This document shows positions 52,576 through 61,051 of a DNA stretch of 64,000 nucleotides, piece after piece. The DNA lies in NCBI GenBank assembly GCA_023416695.1, contig JAEZGY010000048.1:1-64000 (forward strand), given 5' to 3'. Every line of letters begins with the position of its first letter. The stretch's first letter is position 1. The notes beneath the pieces were generated by a model that had not been told where the DNA came from, did no database searches, and saw only the letters and a program-made list of their open reading frames with translations. Source of the DNA: Bacillota bacterium (GTDB lineage: Bacteria; Bacillota; Clostridia; Lachnospirales; Lachnospiraceae). Made by a program: the position numbers and the translations under genes.

Positions 52576-53253
52576 ATGATAAAGTTGGCACCTTCAATTT
52601 TGGCTGCAGATTTTGCAGTATTAGGTCAAGAAATTAATAAAGTGGAGCAGGCTGGCTGTGAGTATCTACATTTAGACGTAATGGATGGAAGGTTTGTTCC
52701 TAATATCACTTTTGGGCCTCCCGTAATTGGCTCTATTAGAAAGGTTAGTAAGCTAGTCTTCGATGTACATCTAATGGTGGAAAAACCTGAGCGATATATA
52801 GAGGAATTTGTAAAGGCTGGTGCTGACATTATTACTGTCCATGTGGAAGCAGTAGAAGACCTTAATAATGCCCTTTCTATGATTAAAGCTCTTGGAGTGA
52901 AGGCTTCTGTATCTGTGAAACCGGATACCCCTATAGAGTCTATAAAAGGCTTTCTCCCTCTTCTTGATATGGTTCTTATCATGACAGTAGAGCCGGGATT
53001 TGGAGGTCAGACGTTAATGCCTCATACCATTGAGAAGGTAAGAGAATTAAAAGCCTTATGTGATAAATCAGGACATGCCATTGATATAGAGGTGGATGGT
53101 GGAATTTCTATTAATAATGTTAGAGAGCTAATTGATGCTGGGGCTAATGTTATTGTAGCAGGTACCTCAGTATTTTCTGGTGATAGCAAAGAGAATGTAC
53201 GGAAGTTTAAGGAGGTTTTTGCTGATGCGACTGGGGGAACTCAAACTAGGTAA
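52576..53253 (+). CDS. rpe: Ribulose-phosphate 3-epimerase
   Basis: 225 residues. The start IKLAPSILAADFA and the blocks HLDVMDGRFVPN, MTVEPGFGGQ and EVDGGI are classic for Rpe. It converts ribulose-5-P and xylulose-5-P in the pentose phosphate pathway. The ATG at 52576 fits the family; upstream in-frame starts add up to 14 unrelated residues. GGAGG lies 11 nt upstream. The last 29 bp overlap the PilZ gene. Confidence 0.95.
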   Translation: MIKLAPSILAADFAVLGQEINKVEQAGCEYLHLDVMDGRFVPNITFGPPVIGSIRKVSKLVFDVHLMVEKPERYIEEFVKAGADIITVHVEAVEDLNNALSMIKALGVKASVSVKPDTPIESIKGFLPLLDMVLIMTVEPGFGGQTLMPHTIEKVRELKALCDKSGHAIDIEVDGGISINNVRELIDAGANVIVAGTSVFSGDSKENVRKFKEVFADATGGTQTR

Positions 53254-53914
53254 ATCTATTGAAATCTATGTAACCAGAGACAGGTATAGACTTCGGTTAA
53301 TCAGTAAGATTGAGGATGTAGCTCCTGATCACATTGCAGTAACCTTGATTACGGGCAACGGGAGAAGTTTTCATTTTCAGGAGGAGGATGAGGTCGAGTT
53401 TATCTATAAGGATGAACAAAGACTTTGGAGATGGTCTAGATTAACTGGCACTATGGAAATGCTAGATGGTACTTATGTACATTGTTTGTATGGACCAATG
53501 GAAGGGGAAAGCTACAATAGGCGTAATGCCTATCGTGTATATATTGGAGAAGATATTAAGTTTCACTGGATTAAGGAAAGTAAGAAGCAGTTATTACTAG
53601 ATAATAAAGATGATATATCAGTTGTGGAAGATCCTACGCTTACAAAAAATGCACTAGGAGTATTGAAGGATATTAGTGAGACTGGTGCAGGTATTTGTTG
53701 TAACGAGGATATAGGAGTTGGTGATGCTGTCAGCTTTAAGTTAATTACTCGTGACGGAATCATTGAATCTGTTGGTGAAGTAGTAAGGATTTCTAATGAA
53801 AAAAATGGTTTATACCGTAAGCTTATTGGTGTTCGATTTATTGAAGTTTCTAATGTAATAAGCAAATATGTGTTTACTGTACAACGTCTAGAGTTGCAAA
53901 AACATAGTAAATAA
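53225..53914 (+). CDS. YcgR-like PilZ-domain c-di-GMP receptor
   Basis: 229 residues. An N-terminal YcgR-like domain (about 1-95) is followed by a PilZ domain with the two c-di-GMP binding motifs: RxxxR (Arg100-Arg104, RNAYR) and DISETG (149-154). It should bind c-di-GMP and act on motility or another target. The start at 53225 is inside the rpe 3' end, with AAGGAGG 9 nt upstream, giving a 29-bp overlap. An enzyme that makes c-di-GMP is encoded at 12635. Confidence 0.9.
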   Translation: MRLGELKLGKSIEIYVTRDRYRLRLISKIEDVAPDHIAVTLITGNGRSFHFQEEDEVEFIYKDEQRLWRWSRLTGTMEMLDGTYVHCLYGPMEGESYNRRNAYRVYIGEDIKFHWIKESKKQLLLDNKDDISVVEDPTLTKNALGVLKDISETGAGICCNEDIGVGDAVSFKLITRDGIIESVGEVVRISNEKNGLYRKLIGVRFIEVSNVISKYVFTVQRLELQKHSK

Positions 53915-53928
53915 GGAGCCAGTTGGTA

Positions 53929-54603
53929 ATGAAAAGAAAAAAAATAGGAGTAATACTTACTGGCGGGTATATAGAAGTTGAGCTTGTGCAAGATTATTTA
54001 ATGACCCATGATGTTTTATGGGTCATTGCTGTTGATAAGGGGCTTATGACAGCACACAAATTATCTCTGCCGGTAGATATGATTGTTGGAGATTTTGACT
54101 CTGTTGACAAAGAAATTTTAACTGCGTATAAGAATGGTGCATTTAAAAATAAACCAGAGGTTATATCGTTACAGCCAGAAAAAGATATGACTGACACGCA
54201 AGTGGCTTTGGAGCAGGCGATTAAACGATTTGGTAAGCAGGAGGAGATTATAATTTTTGGAGCTACTGGTACAAGGATGGACCATGCTCTTGCAAATATA
54301 AATCTTTTAATGATAACATTGTGTTATGGAGTAAAAGCTTGTATACTTGACAGAAACAATAAAATATATTTACAAAGAGACAATTTTAGTCTGAATAGGA
54401 ATGACTGTTATGGTGACTACGTCTCTTTATTGCCTTTTACGGAGAAGGTGACAGGGCTTACTCTTTTTGGATTTAAATATTCTCTAGACAAGTATACTTT
54501 AATGCAAGGAAATAGTCTGGGAGTAAGTAATGTGATGATAGAGGAGAATGTAAGTGTTACATTTGACACAGGTATTCTAATAGTAATAGAATCTAAGGAT
54601 TGA
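53929..54603 (+). CDS. thiN: Thiamine diphosphokinase
   Basis: 224 residues. VDMIVGDFDSVDKE, EKDMTDTQVALEQAI and GATGTRMDHALANI are the family motifs. It makes thiamine diphosphate from thiamine and ATP. AAGGAG lies 10 nt before the ATG; an in-frame TTG at 53923 is too close. It follows the PilZ gene by 14 bp, and the rsgA-rpe-thiN order is normal, so the PilZ gene looks inserted within it. Confidence 0.93.
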   Translation: MKRKKIGVILTGGYIEVELVQDYLMTHDVLWVIAVDKGLMTAHKLSLPVDMIVGDFDSVDKEILTAYKNGAFKNKPEVISLQPEKDMTDTQVALEQAIKRFGKQEEIIIFGATGTRMDHALANINLLMITLCYGVKACILDRNNKIYLQRDNFSLNRNDCYGDYVSLLPFTEKVTGLTLFGFKYSLDKYTLMQGNSLGVSNVMIEENVSVTFDTGILIVIESKD

Positions 54604-54645
54604 TGATAGGTTCTACAGGATAGATGGAAGGAAAGGAAGTATTAT

Positions 54646-55743
54646 ATGAAATTAGGAATAGTAGGATTACCAAATGTAGGTAAAAGTACTTTGTTTAACG
54701 CATTAACAAAGACAGGAGCAGAATCCGCCAATTACCCATTTTGTACAATTGACCCTAATGTGGGAATTGTACCAGTACCAGATAATAGATTAAAGGTATT
54801 AGGAGATTTATATAAAACTCAAAAAATAGTTAATGCAACGATCGAGTTTGTGGACATTGCTGGACTGGTAAAGGGGGCTTCTAAGGGAGAGGGACTTGGT
54901 AATCAGTTCTTATCCAATATTCGTGAGGTAGATGCCATTGTCCATGTAGTACGCTGTTTCGAGGATTCTAATGTTATTCATGTGGATGGCTCGGTAAATC
55001 CAATGCGTGATATTGAGACGATTCAATTAGAACTCATATTCTCTGATATTGAGATATTAGAAAGACGTATTTCTAGAGTTGCTAAAGGGGCAAAGATGGA
55101 TAAGACCTTAGCTAAGGAATTAGAATTGTTAAATCGTCTAAAAGCACACCTAGAGGACGGAAAGCTTGCAATGAGTTTTGAAACCGAGGATGAAGAAGAA
55201 GCTGTATTATTTGCAGGATATAATTTGCTTACTGCAAAACCAGTGATTTATGCAACCAATGTTAAAGAAGATGATTTGGCCGATGATGGAGTAAGTAATG
55301 ATTTTGTAAAAGAAGTAAGAGAGTATGCTAAAAATGAAGGTAGTGAAGTATTCGTAGTTTGTGCTCAAATTGAACAGGAAATTGCAGAGTTGGATGACGA
55401 TGAGAAACAGGAATTTTTAGAAGATTTAGGCATCCAGGAATCTGGTTTAGATAAATTGATTAAAGCAAGTTATAGTCTCTTAGGTCTTATGAGTTTTTTA
55501 ACAGCAGGTGTTCAAGAGACAAGAGCTTGGACCATTAAAAGGGGAATGAAAGCTCCTCAGGCTGCAGGTAAGATTCATACAGATTTCGAAAGAGGATTTA
55601 TTTGTGCAGAGGTTGTAAACTATGATAATTTAGTATCTTGTGGAAGTCACGCTGCAGCGAAGGAAAAAGGACTAGTACGTTTAGAAGGTAAAGAATATGT
55701 GATGCAGGACGGAGATGTAGTACTTTTTAGATTTAATGTGTAA
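54646..55743 (+). CDS. ychF: Redox-regulated ATPase YchF (Obg family)
   Basis: 365 residues. The P-loop GLPNVGKST (about 6-14), NYPFCTIDPNVG switch region, DIAGLVKGASKGEGLGNQFL and a C-terminal TGS domain (KAPQAAGKIHTDFERGFI) are present. YchF prefers ATP and associates with ribosomes. AAAGGAAG precedes the ATG. It is probably read with lgt, 46 bp downstream. Confidence 0.96.
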   Translation: MKLGIVGLPNVGKSTLFNALTKTGAESANYPFCTIDPNVGIVPVPDNRLKVLGDLYKTQKIVNATIEFVDIAGLVKGASKGEGLGNQFLSNIREVDAIVHVVRCFEDSNVIHVDGSVNPMRDIETIQLELIFSDIEILERRISRVAKGAKMDKTLAKELELLNRLKAHLEDGKLAMSFETEDEEEAVLFAGYNLLTAKPVIYATNVKEDDLADDGVSNDFVKEVREYAKNEGSEVFVVCAQIEQEIAELDDDEKQEFLEDLGIQESGLDKLIKASYSLLGLMSFLTAGVQETRAWTIKRGMKAPQAAGKIHTDFERGFICAEVVNYDNLVSCGSHAAAKEKGLVRLEGKEYVMQDGDVVLFRFNV

Positions 55744-55789
55744 TTACCTAGAGATGTGTTGTGGCACTCCTTAGGTGGAAAGGAGCACA

Positions 55790-56665
55790 ATGTTTTTGGA
55801 TGTAAGTATACGGTTTCCTAACCTGGGAATTGAACTAGATAATATAGGAAAAGCTGTTCATTTGTTTGGTTTTGATATTGCCTATTATGGGATTATTATT
55901 TCCATTGGTATGTTAATAGGGTATTTGGTTGCTAGATGGCAGGCGAGACGGACTGGGCAAGATCCAGAATTGTATCTGGATTTTGCTTTAATTGCTATTG
56001 TTCTATCATTGTTAGGAGCAAGACTGTATTATGTAATCTTTAGGTGGTCCTATTACTCTGAACATCCACTGCAGATTCTTAACATAAGAAACGGTGGATT
56101 AGCTATTTACGGTGGTGTAATTACTGCTTTTTTCTGTGCTATAGTCTACGCTAGGATAAAAAAGATATCTTTCTGGCTTCTAGCTGATACTGGTATCCTA
56201 GGTTTAATTACTGGTCAGATTATTGGCCGATGGGGTAATTTTTTCAACCGAGAGGCTTTTGGAGATTATACAGATGGTTTCTTTGCAATGCAAATAAAAA
56301 AGAGTGAAGTAGCAGCCGATAGTATAACAAATCAAATGCTTGAGAACATTAAGACGATTAACGGTATTGACTATATTCAGGTTCATCCTACCTTTTTGTA
56401 TGAATCCCTATGGAATCTTGGGCTATTAATATTTATGATTTTCTATTCAAAACATAAAAAAGTGGATGGTGAATTAGTGACACTCTACTTATTTGGCTAC
56501 GGTTTAGGAAGGTTCTGGATAGAGGGTCTTAGAACAGACCAATTACTTATATGGGGTACTAATATAGCAGTATCACAGCTGGTAAGTGTGGGGGCGATGC
56601 TGTTAGGTGTTGTAATTATTGCATATCGAAGGCACGTAAAGAAGCAAAAACAGCTTAAAATGTAA
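55790..56665 (+). CDS. lgt: Prolipoprotein diacylglyceryl transferase
   Basis: 291 residues with about seven membrane segments. The Lgt signature GRWGNFFNREAFG (near 148-160), YGGVITAF and the C-terminal GRFWIEGLRTDQL are present. It adds diacylglycerol to lipobox cysteines, such as Cys22 of the small lipoprotein at 6515. The ATG at 55790 follows AAAGGAG by 5 nt; an upstream in-frame start lacks a site. A strong terminator follows. Confidence 0.96.
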   Translation: MFLDVSIRFPNLGIELDNIGKAVHLFGFDIAYYGIIISIGMLIGYLVARWQARRTGQDPELYLDFALIAIVLSLLGARLYYVIFRWSYYSEHPLQILNIRNGGLAIYGGVITAFFCAIVYARIKKISFWLLADTGILGLITGQIIGRWGNFFNREAFGDYTDGFFAMQIKKSEVAADSITNQMLENIKTINGIDYIQVHPTFLYESLWNLGLLIFMIFYSKHKKVDGELVTLYLFGYGLGRFWIEGLRTDQLLIWGTNIAVSQLVSVGAMLLGVVIIAYRRHVKKQKQLKM

Positions 56666-56758
56666 CATGGGACTAAAGTACTACTACGGGAAAGAATGTT
56701 TTTATTACTATATATTGTGCCATTCTTTTGATATTTTAAAATATAAACTAAATGTAGG

Positions 56759-56794
56759 AAAGGCAAATTCCTTGCAAGGAATTTGCCTTTTTTT
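56759..56794 (+). terminator. Intrinsic terminator upstream of the mra operon
   Basis: A perfect 15-bp stem (56759-56773 with 56776-56790) with a 2-nt centre, so the loop opens in practice, followed by a run of seven T. It isolates lgt from the mraZ promoter 15 bp later. Confidence 0.9.
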
Positions 56795-56808
56795 GTACCC
56801 AAATATGC

Positions 56809-56837
56809 TTGAATAATTCCCAAAAATATATTAAAAT
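56809..56837 (+). promoter_or_regulatory. Sigma-A type promoter of the mraZ operon
   Basis: TTGAAT (56809-56814) and TAAAAT (56832-56837) are 17 bp apart. The transcript would begin near 56844, immediately before the MraZ boxes. Confidence 0.7.
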
Positions 56838-56845
56838 AACGGTAT

Positions 56846-56892
56846 AAGTGGAGCGAAGTGGTGGAAAGTGGTGGAACAGACCAACAAAGTGG
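56846..56892 (+). promoter_or_regulatory. MraZ-binding repeats
   Basis: AAGTGG occurs at 56846, 56856 and 56866, exactly 10 bp apart, then once more at 56887, 21 bp on. Direct GTGG-type repeats with one-turn spacing are the known target of MraZ, a repressor of its own division operon. They cover the predicted start and early transcript. Confidence 0.75.
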
Positions 56893-56943
56893 TGGTATGT
56901 GAATTGGTTTCAGCGCTTTCTCTTGATAAAGCAGGTGAATGCT

Positions 56944-57372
56944 ATGTTCATGGGGGAATACAATCATACAATTGATTCTAAAAGTAGAATTATTGTACCA
57001 GCCAAATTTAGAGATGCATTAGGAGAAGAATTTGTGGTTACTCTAGGTTTAGATGGCTGTTTATTTGTGTACCCAAAAGAGGAATGGACAAGCTTTGTAT
57101 CACAGCTAAAAGAACTTCCTGGGAGTAAAGAGGCCAGACAGTTGCAACGTTACTTTATGGCAGGAGCTGCTTCTTTAGAGATAGACAAGCAGGGTAGAAT
57201 ATTAATACCATCCAAACTGAGGGAACATGCAGCGTTAGAGAAGGATGTAGTTTTTGTTGGAGTACTTAACAAGGTGGAAATCTGGTCTAAGGAACGTTGG
57301 GTAGACAACAATGATTACAGTGATATGGATGAAGTGGCTGAACATATGTCAGAGTTTGGTTTAAGCTTTTAG
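56944..57372 (+). CDS. mraZ: Transcriptional regulator MraZ
   Basis: 142 residues, the normal family length. Two SpoVT-AbrB-type repeats are visible, each with the conserved block: DSKSRIIVPAKFRDALG and DKQGRILIPSKLREHA. MraZ forms a ring and binds the repeats at 56846-56892 to control the operon. The ATG at 56944 lies 5 nt after AGGTGA; an in-frame start at 56848 would run through the operator and is rejected. Confidence 0.95.
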   Translation: MFMGEYNHTIDSKSRIIVPAKFRDALGEEFVVTLGLDGCLFVYPKEEWTSFVSQLKELPGSKEARQLQRYFMAGAASLEIDKQGRILIPSKLREHAALEKDVVFVGVLNKVEIWSKERWVDNNDYSDMDEVAEHMSEFGLSF

Positions 57373-57383
57373 GAGGAAATTCG

Positions 57384-58319
57384 ATGGAATTTAAACACTA
57401 TTCAGTATTACTTGAGGAAACTATTGAGAATCTGAATATTAAAGAATATGGAATATATGTGGATGGTACCTTGGGTGGAGCGGGACATGCTAGTGAGGTG
57501 TGTAGTCACCTTAAAACACCAGGTAGGTTTATCGGAATAGATCAGGATGCAGATGCAATTAAGGCGAGTAGCGAAAGACTTGCTCCTTATAAGGATATTG
57601 TAACTATTGTCAGAAGTAATTATTGCAATATGAAGCAGGTGCTGAATGAATTAGGAATTGAAAAAGTGGATGGAATTGTCCTGGATTTAGGGGTTTCATC
57701 TTACCAGCTAGATACTGTTAAGAGGGGATTTTCTTATCGGGAAGATGCGCCACTTGACATGAGAATGGACGACCGTAGTGAGTTAACAGCGAAAGATATT
57801 GTAAATAGTTATAGTGAAATGGAATTGTACCACATTATTAGGGATTATGGGGAAGATAAATTTGCAAAAAATATTGCAAAACACATTGTTAGAATGCGAA
57901 ATGAGTCCCCTATAGAAACAACATTTCAACTGACTGAAGCAATCAAGGCTGCTATTCCAGCAAAGATCAGAATGAATACAGGTCATCCAGCAAAGAAGAC
58001 CTTCCAAGCAATTCGTATTGAATGTAATAAAGAACTAGAGGTTCTTAAGGATACACTGAACGAAATGATAGAAATGCTAAATCCGGGTGGAAGAATATGT
58101 GTGATTACTTTTCATTCTCTAGAGGATCGAATCGTAAAGAATATCTTTCGGCAATGTGAAAATCCTTGCACTTGCCCACCTAGTTTTCCAGTATGTATCT
58201 GTGGGAAAAAATCTTTGGGTAAAGTGATTACAAGAAAACCTATTTTGCCAACTGGAGAAGAATTAGAGGATAACTCCCGTTCGAAAAGCGCTAAGCTAAG
58301 AGTATTCGAACGAAACTAG
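57384..58319 (+). CDS. rsmH: 16S rRNA m4C1402 methyltransferase RsmH (MraW)
   Basis: 311 residues. YVDGTLGGAGHASEVC is the SAM motif, and DLGVSSYQLD, RGFSYREDAPLDMRMD and FHSLEDRIVK are family blocks. It methylates C1402 of 16S rRNA. AGGAGG lies 12 bp after mraZ. It is second in the operon as in nearly all bacteria. Confidence 0.97.
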   Translation: MEFKHYSVLLEETIENLNIKEYGIYVDGTLGGAGHASEVCSHLKTPGRFIGIDQDADAIKASSERLAPYKDIVTIVRSNYCNMKQVLNELGIEKVDGIVLDLGVSSYQLDTVKRGFSYREDAPLDMRMDDRSELTAKDIVNSYSEMELYHIIRDYGEDKFAKNIAKHIVRMRNESPIETTFQLTEAIKAAIPAKIRMNTGHPAKKTFQAIRIECNKELEVLKDTLNEMIEMLNPGGRICVITFHSLEDRIVKNIFRQCENPCTCPPSFPVCICGKKSLGKVITRKPILPTGEELEDNSRSKSAKLRVFERN

Positions 58320-58340
58320 AAATAAAAAAAGGGTGATTTG

Positions 58341-58871
58341 ATGAGTACTGTACGTAATTATTATGAACGCTATCAGGAAGATGGTAATACAGTAAGAAAA
58401 CTGCGTCCTGTAGAGCAACCAGAGTATGACATAAGAAGACAACAACAGCGTGAAGAATATGAGAGAACACAGCGAAGAGAGAGACTAGAGCAGAGTAGAC
58501 GTCTGGAGAGAGCTAGAGGTATCGATTTACTCACCCTATTATTTTTTGTATGTGCTTTAAGTTTTACTGTATATATGACAATTGGTTATTTGAATGCACA
58601 ATCTACTGTCCGCAGTTTGGAGAATGGTCTTACTTCTATTAAAAAAGAAGTTATGACTCTTCAAGATGAGAATGCTGCTATAGCTGATAATGTTCCAACT
58701 ATGTCTATTACGGAAATCTACAAAATAGCTTCTGAGAAGCTTGGAATGGTATTGGCAAAAGATAATCAGATTATTACTTATGAAAGTAAAAAACCTGATT
58801 ATGTAAAACAATACGCCGATGTGCCTAATGGCGATAACTCAGACATATTAAATGAGATTTTCAACAAATAG
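58341..58871 (+). CDS. ftsL: FtsL-like cell division protein
   Basis: 176 residues. A long, Arg/Glu/Gln-rich cytoplasmic N-terminus (1-~60) precedes one membrane helix (about 62-82, DLLTLLFFVCALSFTVYM) and a short external coiled coil (85-115). FtsL proteins are poorly conserved, so the call rests on topology and position between rsmH and the first PBP. At 176 residues it is longer than B. subtilis FtsL (117). The ATG follows GGGTGAT. Confidence 0.75.
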   Translation: MSTVRNYYERYQEDGNTVRKLRPVEQPEYDIRRQQQREEYERTQRRERLEQSRRLERARGIDLLTLLFFVCALSFTVYMTIGYLNAQSTVRSLENGLTSIKKEVMTLQDENAAIADNVPTMSITEIYKIASEKLGMVLAKDNQIITYESKKPDYVKQYADVPNGDNSDILNEIFNK

Positions 58872-58880
58872 GGGGCTTTT

Positions 58881-60974
58881 ATGACAAGAAGACGTACAAA
58901 GGAACAAAAAATAAAAAAGTTTACCTCCAAAATGCAAGCAAGTCTTTTGCTTGTATTTTGTGTTATTATTTTAATTTTTATTCTATTGATTGGTCGTCTG
59001 TTTTACATCAACAAAACAGATGGAGATCGATATGCCAAAAAGGTTCTTTCACAACAAACCTATAACCATAAGGTTATTCCCTATAAAAGAGGCTCAATAG
59101 TAGATCGCAATGGGACTGTGTTGGCTAAAAGTGTTAAGATTTATAATCTAATCTTAGATCCTAAGATTATGCTTACAACCGCTAAGGACAAAAGTGGTAA
59201 GGAAATCACTCCTTACGTAGATCCTACCATTAGTATTCTTGTAGAAGCCTTTGGATTGGATGAAGCAGATGTTCGATTGGTTTTAAAGGAGAAAAGTACA
59301 TCAAGCTATGTTGTATATAAGAAACAAATTTCTTATGAGGACAAGCAAAAATACGAAGAGATGGTTGCAAACAAGAAGAAGGAATTAGGTGGAGACTATA
59401 TTAAAGGAGTTTGGTTTGAGGATGATTATATCAGAACCTATCCCCTTAACAGTCTAGCTAGTAAGGTGCTTGGTTTTACCTTTTCTGGAAACGTAGGAAA
59501 CAATGGTATAGAAGGATATTATAATGAAGAACTAAATGGTGTTAATGGAAGTCAATATGGGTATTTTGATGCCGAGGACAAAGTAGAGGATGTGATAAAT
59601 CCCCCTACCAATGGCTATAACCTAGTATCTACATTAGATGTTAATATACAGACCATTGTGGAACAGAAGATTAAAGAGTTCGGTGAAAAAATACCGAATA
59701 AAAACACCTCAGTCATTGTGATGAATCCAAACAATGGTGAAATATATGCCATGGCTGAGTCAAATAGCTATGACTTAAATAATCCTAGAGATTTAAGTGC
59801 CTATTACACAGAAAAAGAAATCGCTGACATGACAAAAGAGGAATACCAGGATGCATTAAATGCTTTATGGCGTAACTCTGTTGTCAGTGATACCTTTGAA
59901 CCAGGTTCTGTTATAAAACCGTTAGTGGTTGCTGCGGCTCTAGATGAAGGGAAGGTTACCTCCCATACCTCCTTTATCTGTGATGGTGTTGAAGTGATTG
60001 GTGGTCACAATATTAGGTGTTCTAGAAGATCTGGCCATGGAAAAATCAATTTAGAGCAGGTTTTAGCCTACTCTTGTAATGATGGAATTATGAATGTGGC
60101 TAATAGATTAGGTAGATCCTTATTCTGCTATTATCAGGATGACTTTGGCTTAAGTACAAGAAGTGGAATTGATTTGCCTGGGGAAGCTTATGGTATTGTG
60201 TATAATGAAGAAGGTATGAATGATACAGAGCTAGCGACAAGCAGTTTTGGACAAAGTATGTCAGTTTCCATGGTACAGGTGGCTGCTGCTTTTTCTTCTA
60301 GTATAAATGGTGGCTACTATTATACTCCTCATGTAGTAAAGCAAATTACTACAGAAAGTGGTGCTGTAGTTAGCAATGTTAAAGAAGAGTATCAGCGACA
60401 AGTGATCTCGGAAGATACTAGTGAGTTGATTCGGGAATACCTTCGCGCTACAGTGGAAAGTGGTACTGGACAAAAAGCTAAAATAGAAGGGTTTGATATT
60501 GGTGGAAAAACAGGTACTGCTGAAAAAACTCCAAGATCTGAGAATAAGTATGTAGTTTCCTTCATCGGCTATGCTCCAGTAGAAAACCCAGAGGTAGTAG
60601 TTTATGTTGTAGTTGATGAACCAGAAGGAGAAGAGTACTTCGATTCAAGTTCCATTGCCTGCGAGTTATCAAAAAATATTATGACAGAGATATTCCCGTT
60701 TTTAGGAATCTTCTCTACTGTGGACTCTACAGATAATCAAAATGGAACGGATGCATCTCCAAGTCCATCCCCAAGTCCATCACCAAGTCCTTCACCAAGC
60801 AACGAAGAAGGTGGTGTGGTAAATCCAGAAGAAGGTGAGGAAGCAAATCCAGAAGAAGGAACGGATATAACTCCACAAGCTAATGAGGGAGTTTATGATG
60901 AATCTCTCGATGATCATGATGTATTAGATGATGAGAATGCTACCAAACCTGTGGTCTCCCCTGAAACCCAATAG
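58881..60974 (+). CDS. Class B penicillin-binding protein (FtsI/PbpB type)
   Basis: 697 residues. An N-terminal membrane helix (about 20-42), the dimerisation domain (RGSIVDRNGTVLA) and the transpeptidase domain with Ser343-Lys346 (GSVIK), SCN at 398-400 and KTG at 543-545 are intact. The C-terminus has no PASTA but a (Ser-Pro) repeat near 626-640 and an acidic tail of about 55 residues. Position after ftsL suggests the septal transpeptidase. The tail would lie outside the membrane. Confidence 0.93.
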   Translation: MTRRRTKEQKIKKFTSKMQASLLLVFCVIILIFILLIGRLFYINKTDGDRYAKKVLSQQTYNHKVIPYKRGSIVDRNGTVLAKSVKIYNLILDPKIMLTTAKDKSGKEITPYVDPTISILVEAFGLDEADVRLVLKEKSTSSYVVYKKQISYEDKQKYEEMVANKKKELGGDYIKGVWFEDDYIRTYPLNSLASKVLGFTFSGNVGNNGIEGYYNEELNGVNGSQYGYFDAEDKVEDVINPPTNGYNLVSTLDVNIQTIVEQKIKEFGEKIPNKNTSVIVMNPNNGEIYAMAESNSYDLNNPRDLSAYYTEKEIADMTKEEYQDALNALWRNSVVSDTFEPGSVIKPLVVAAALDEGKVTSHTSFICDGVEVIGGHNIRCSRRSGHGKINLEQVLAYSCNDGIMNVANRLGRSLFCYYQDDFGLSTRSGIDLPGEAYGIVYNEEGMNDTELATSSFGQSMSVSMVQVAAAFSSSINGGYYYTPHVVKQITTESGAVVSNVKEEYQRQVISEDTSELIREYLRATVESGTGQKAKIEGFDIGGKTGTAEKTPRSENKYVVSFIGYAPVENPEVVVYVVVDEPEGEEYFDSSSIACELSKNIMTEIFPFLGIFSTVDSTDNQNGTDASPSPSPSPSPSPSPSNEEGGVVNPEEGEEANPEEGTDITPQANEGVYDESLDDHDVLDDENATKPVVSPETQ
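60756..60800 (+). repeat. 12-bp tandem repeat coding for Ser-Pro
   Basis: About 3.7 copies of a 12-bp unit close to CCAAGTCCATCA encode Ser-Pro repeats in the C-terminal tail of the PBP. Such repeats can change in number by slippage. Confidence 0.75.
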
Positions 60975-60995
60975 AAAAATTTGAAATTTACTCAT

Positions 60996-61044
60996 ATCCT
61001 TATTCCTTTTGTAATAAAATAAAAGAAGTGAAAGGAATAAGGAT
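60996..61044 (+). promoter_or_regulatory. Long hairpin that covers the spoVD ribosome site
   Basis: ATCCTTATTCCTTT (60996-61009) pairs perfectly with AAAGGAATAAGGAT (61031-61044) around a 21-nt loop. The 3' arm holds the purine-rich ribosome site of the gene starting at 61052. No T-tract follows, so it is not a terminator. When folded it should lower translation of the second PBP. Confidence 0.6.
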
Positions 61045-61051
61045 GATGTAG

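Noticed and set aside
56497..56967. 156-codon minus-strand frame across the lgt end and mra promoter
   Set aside because: Runs through lgt, a terminator and the MraZ boxes, so it is a chance frame.
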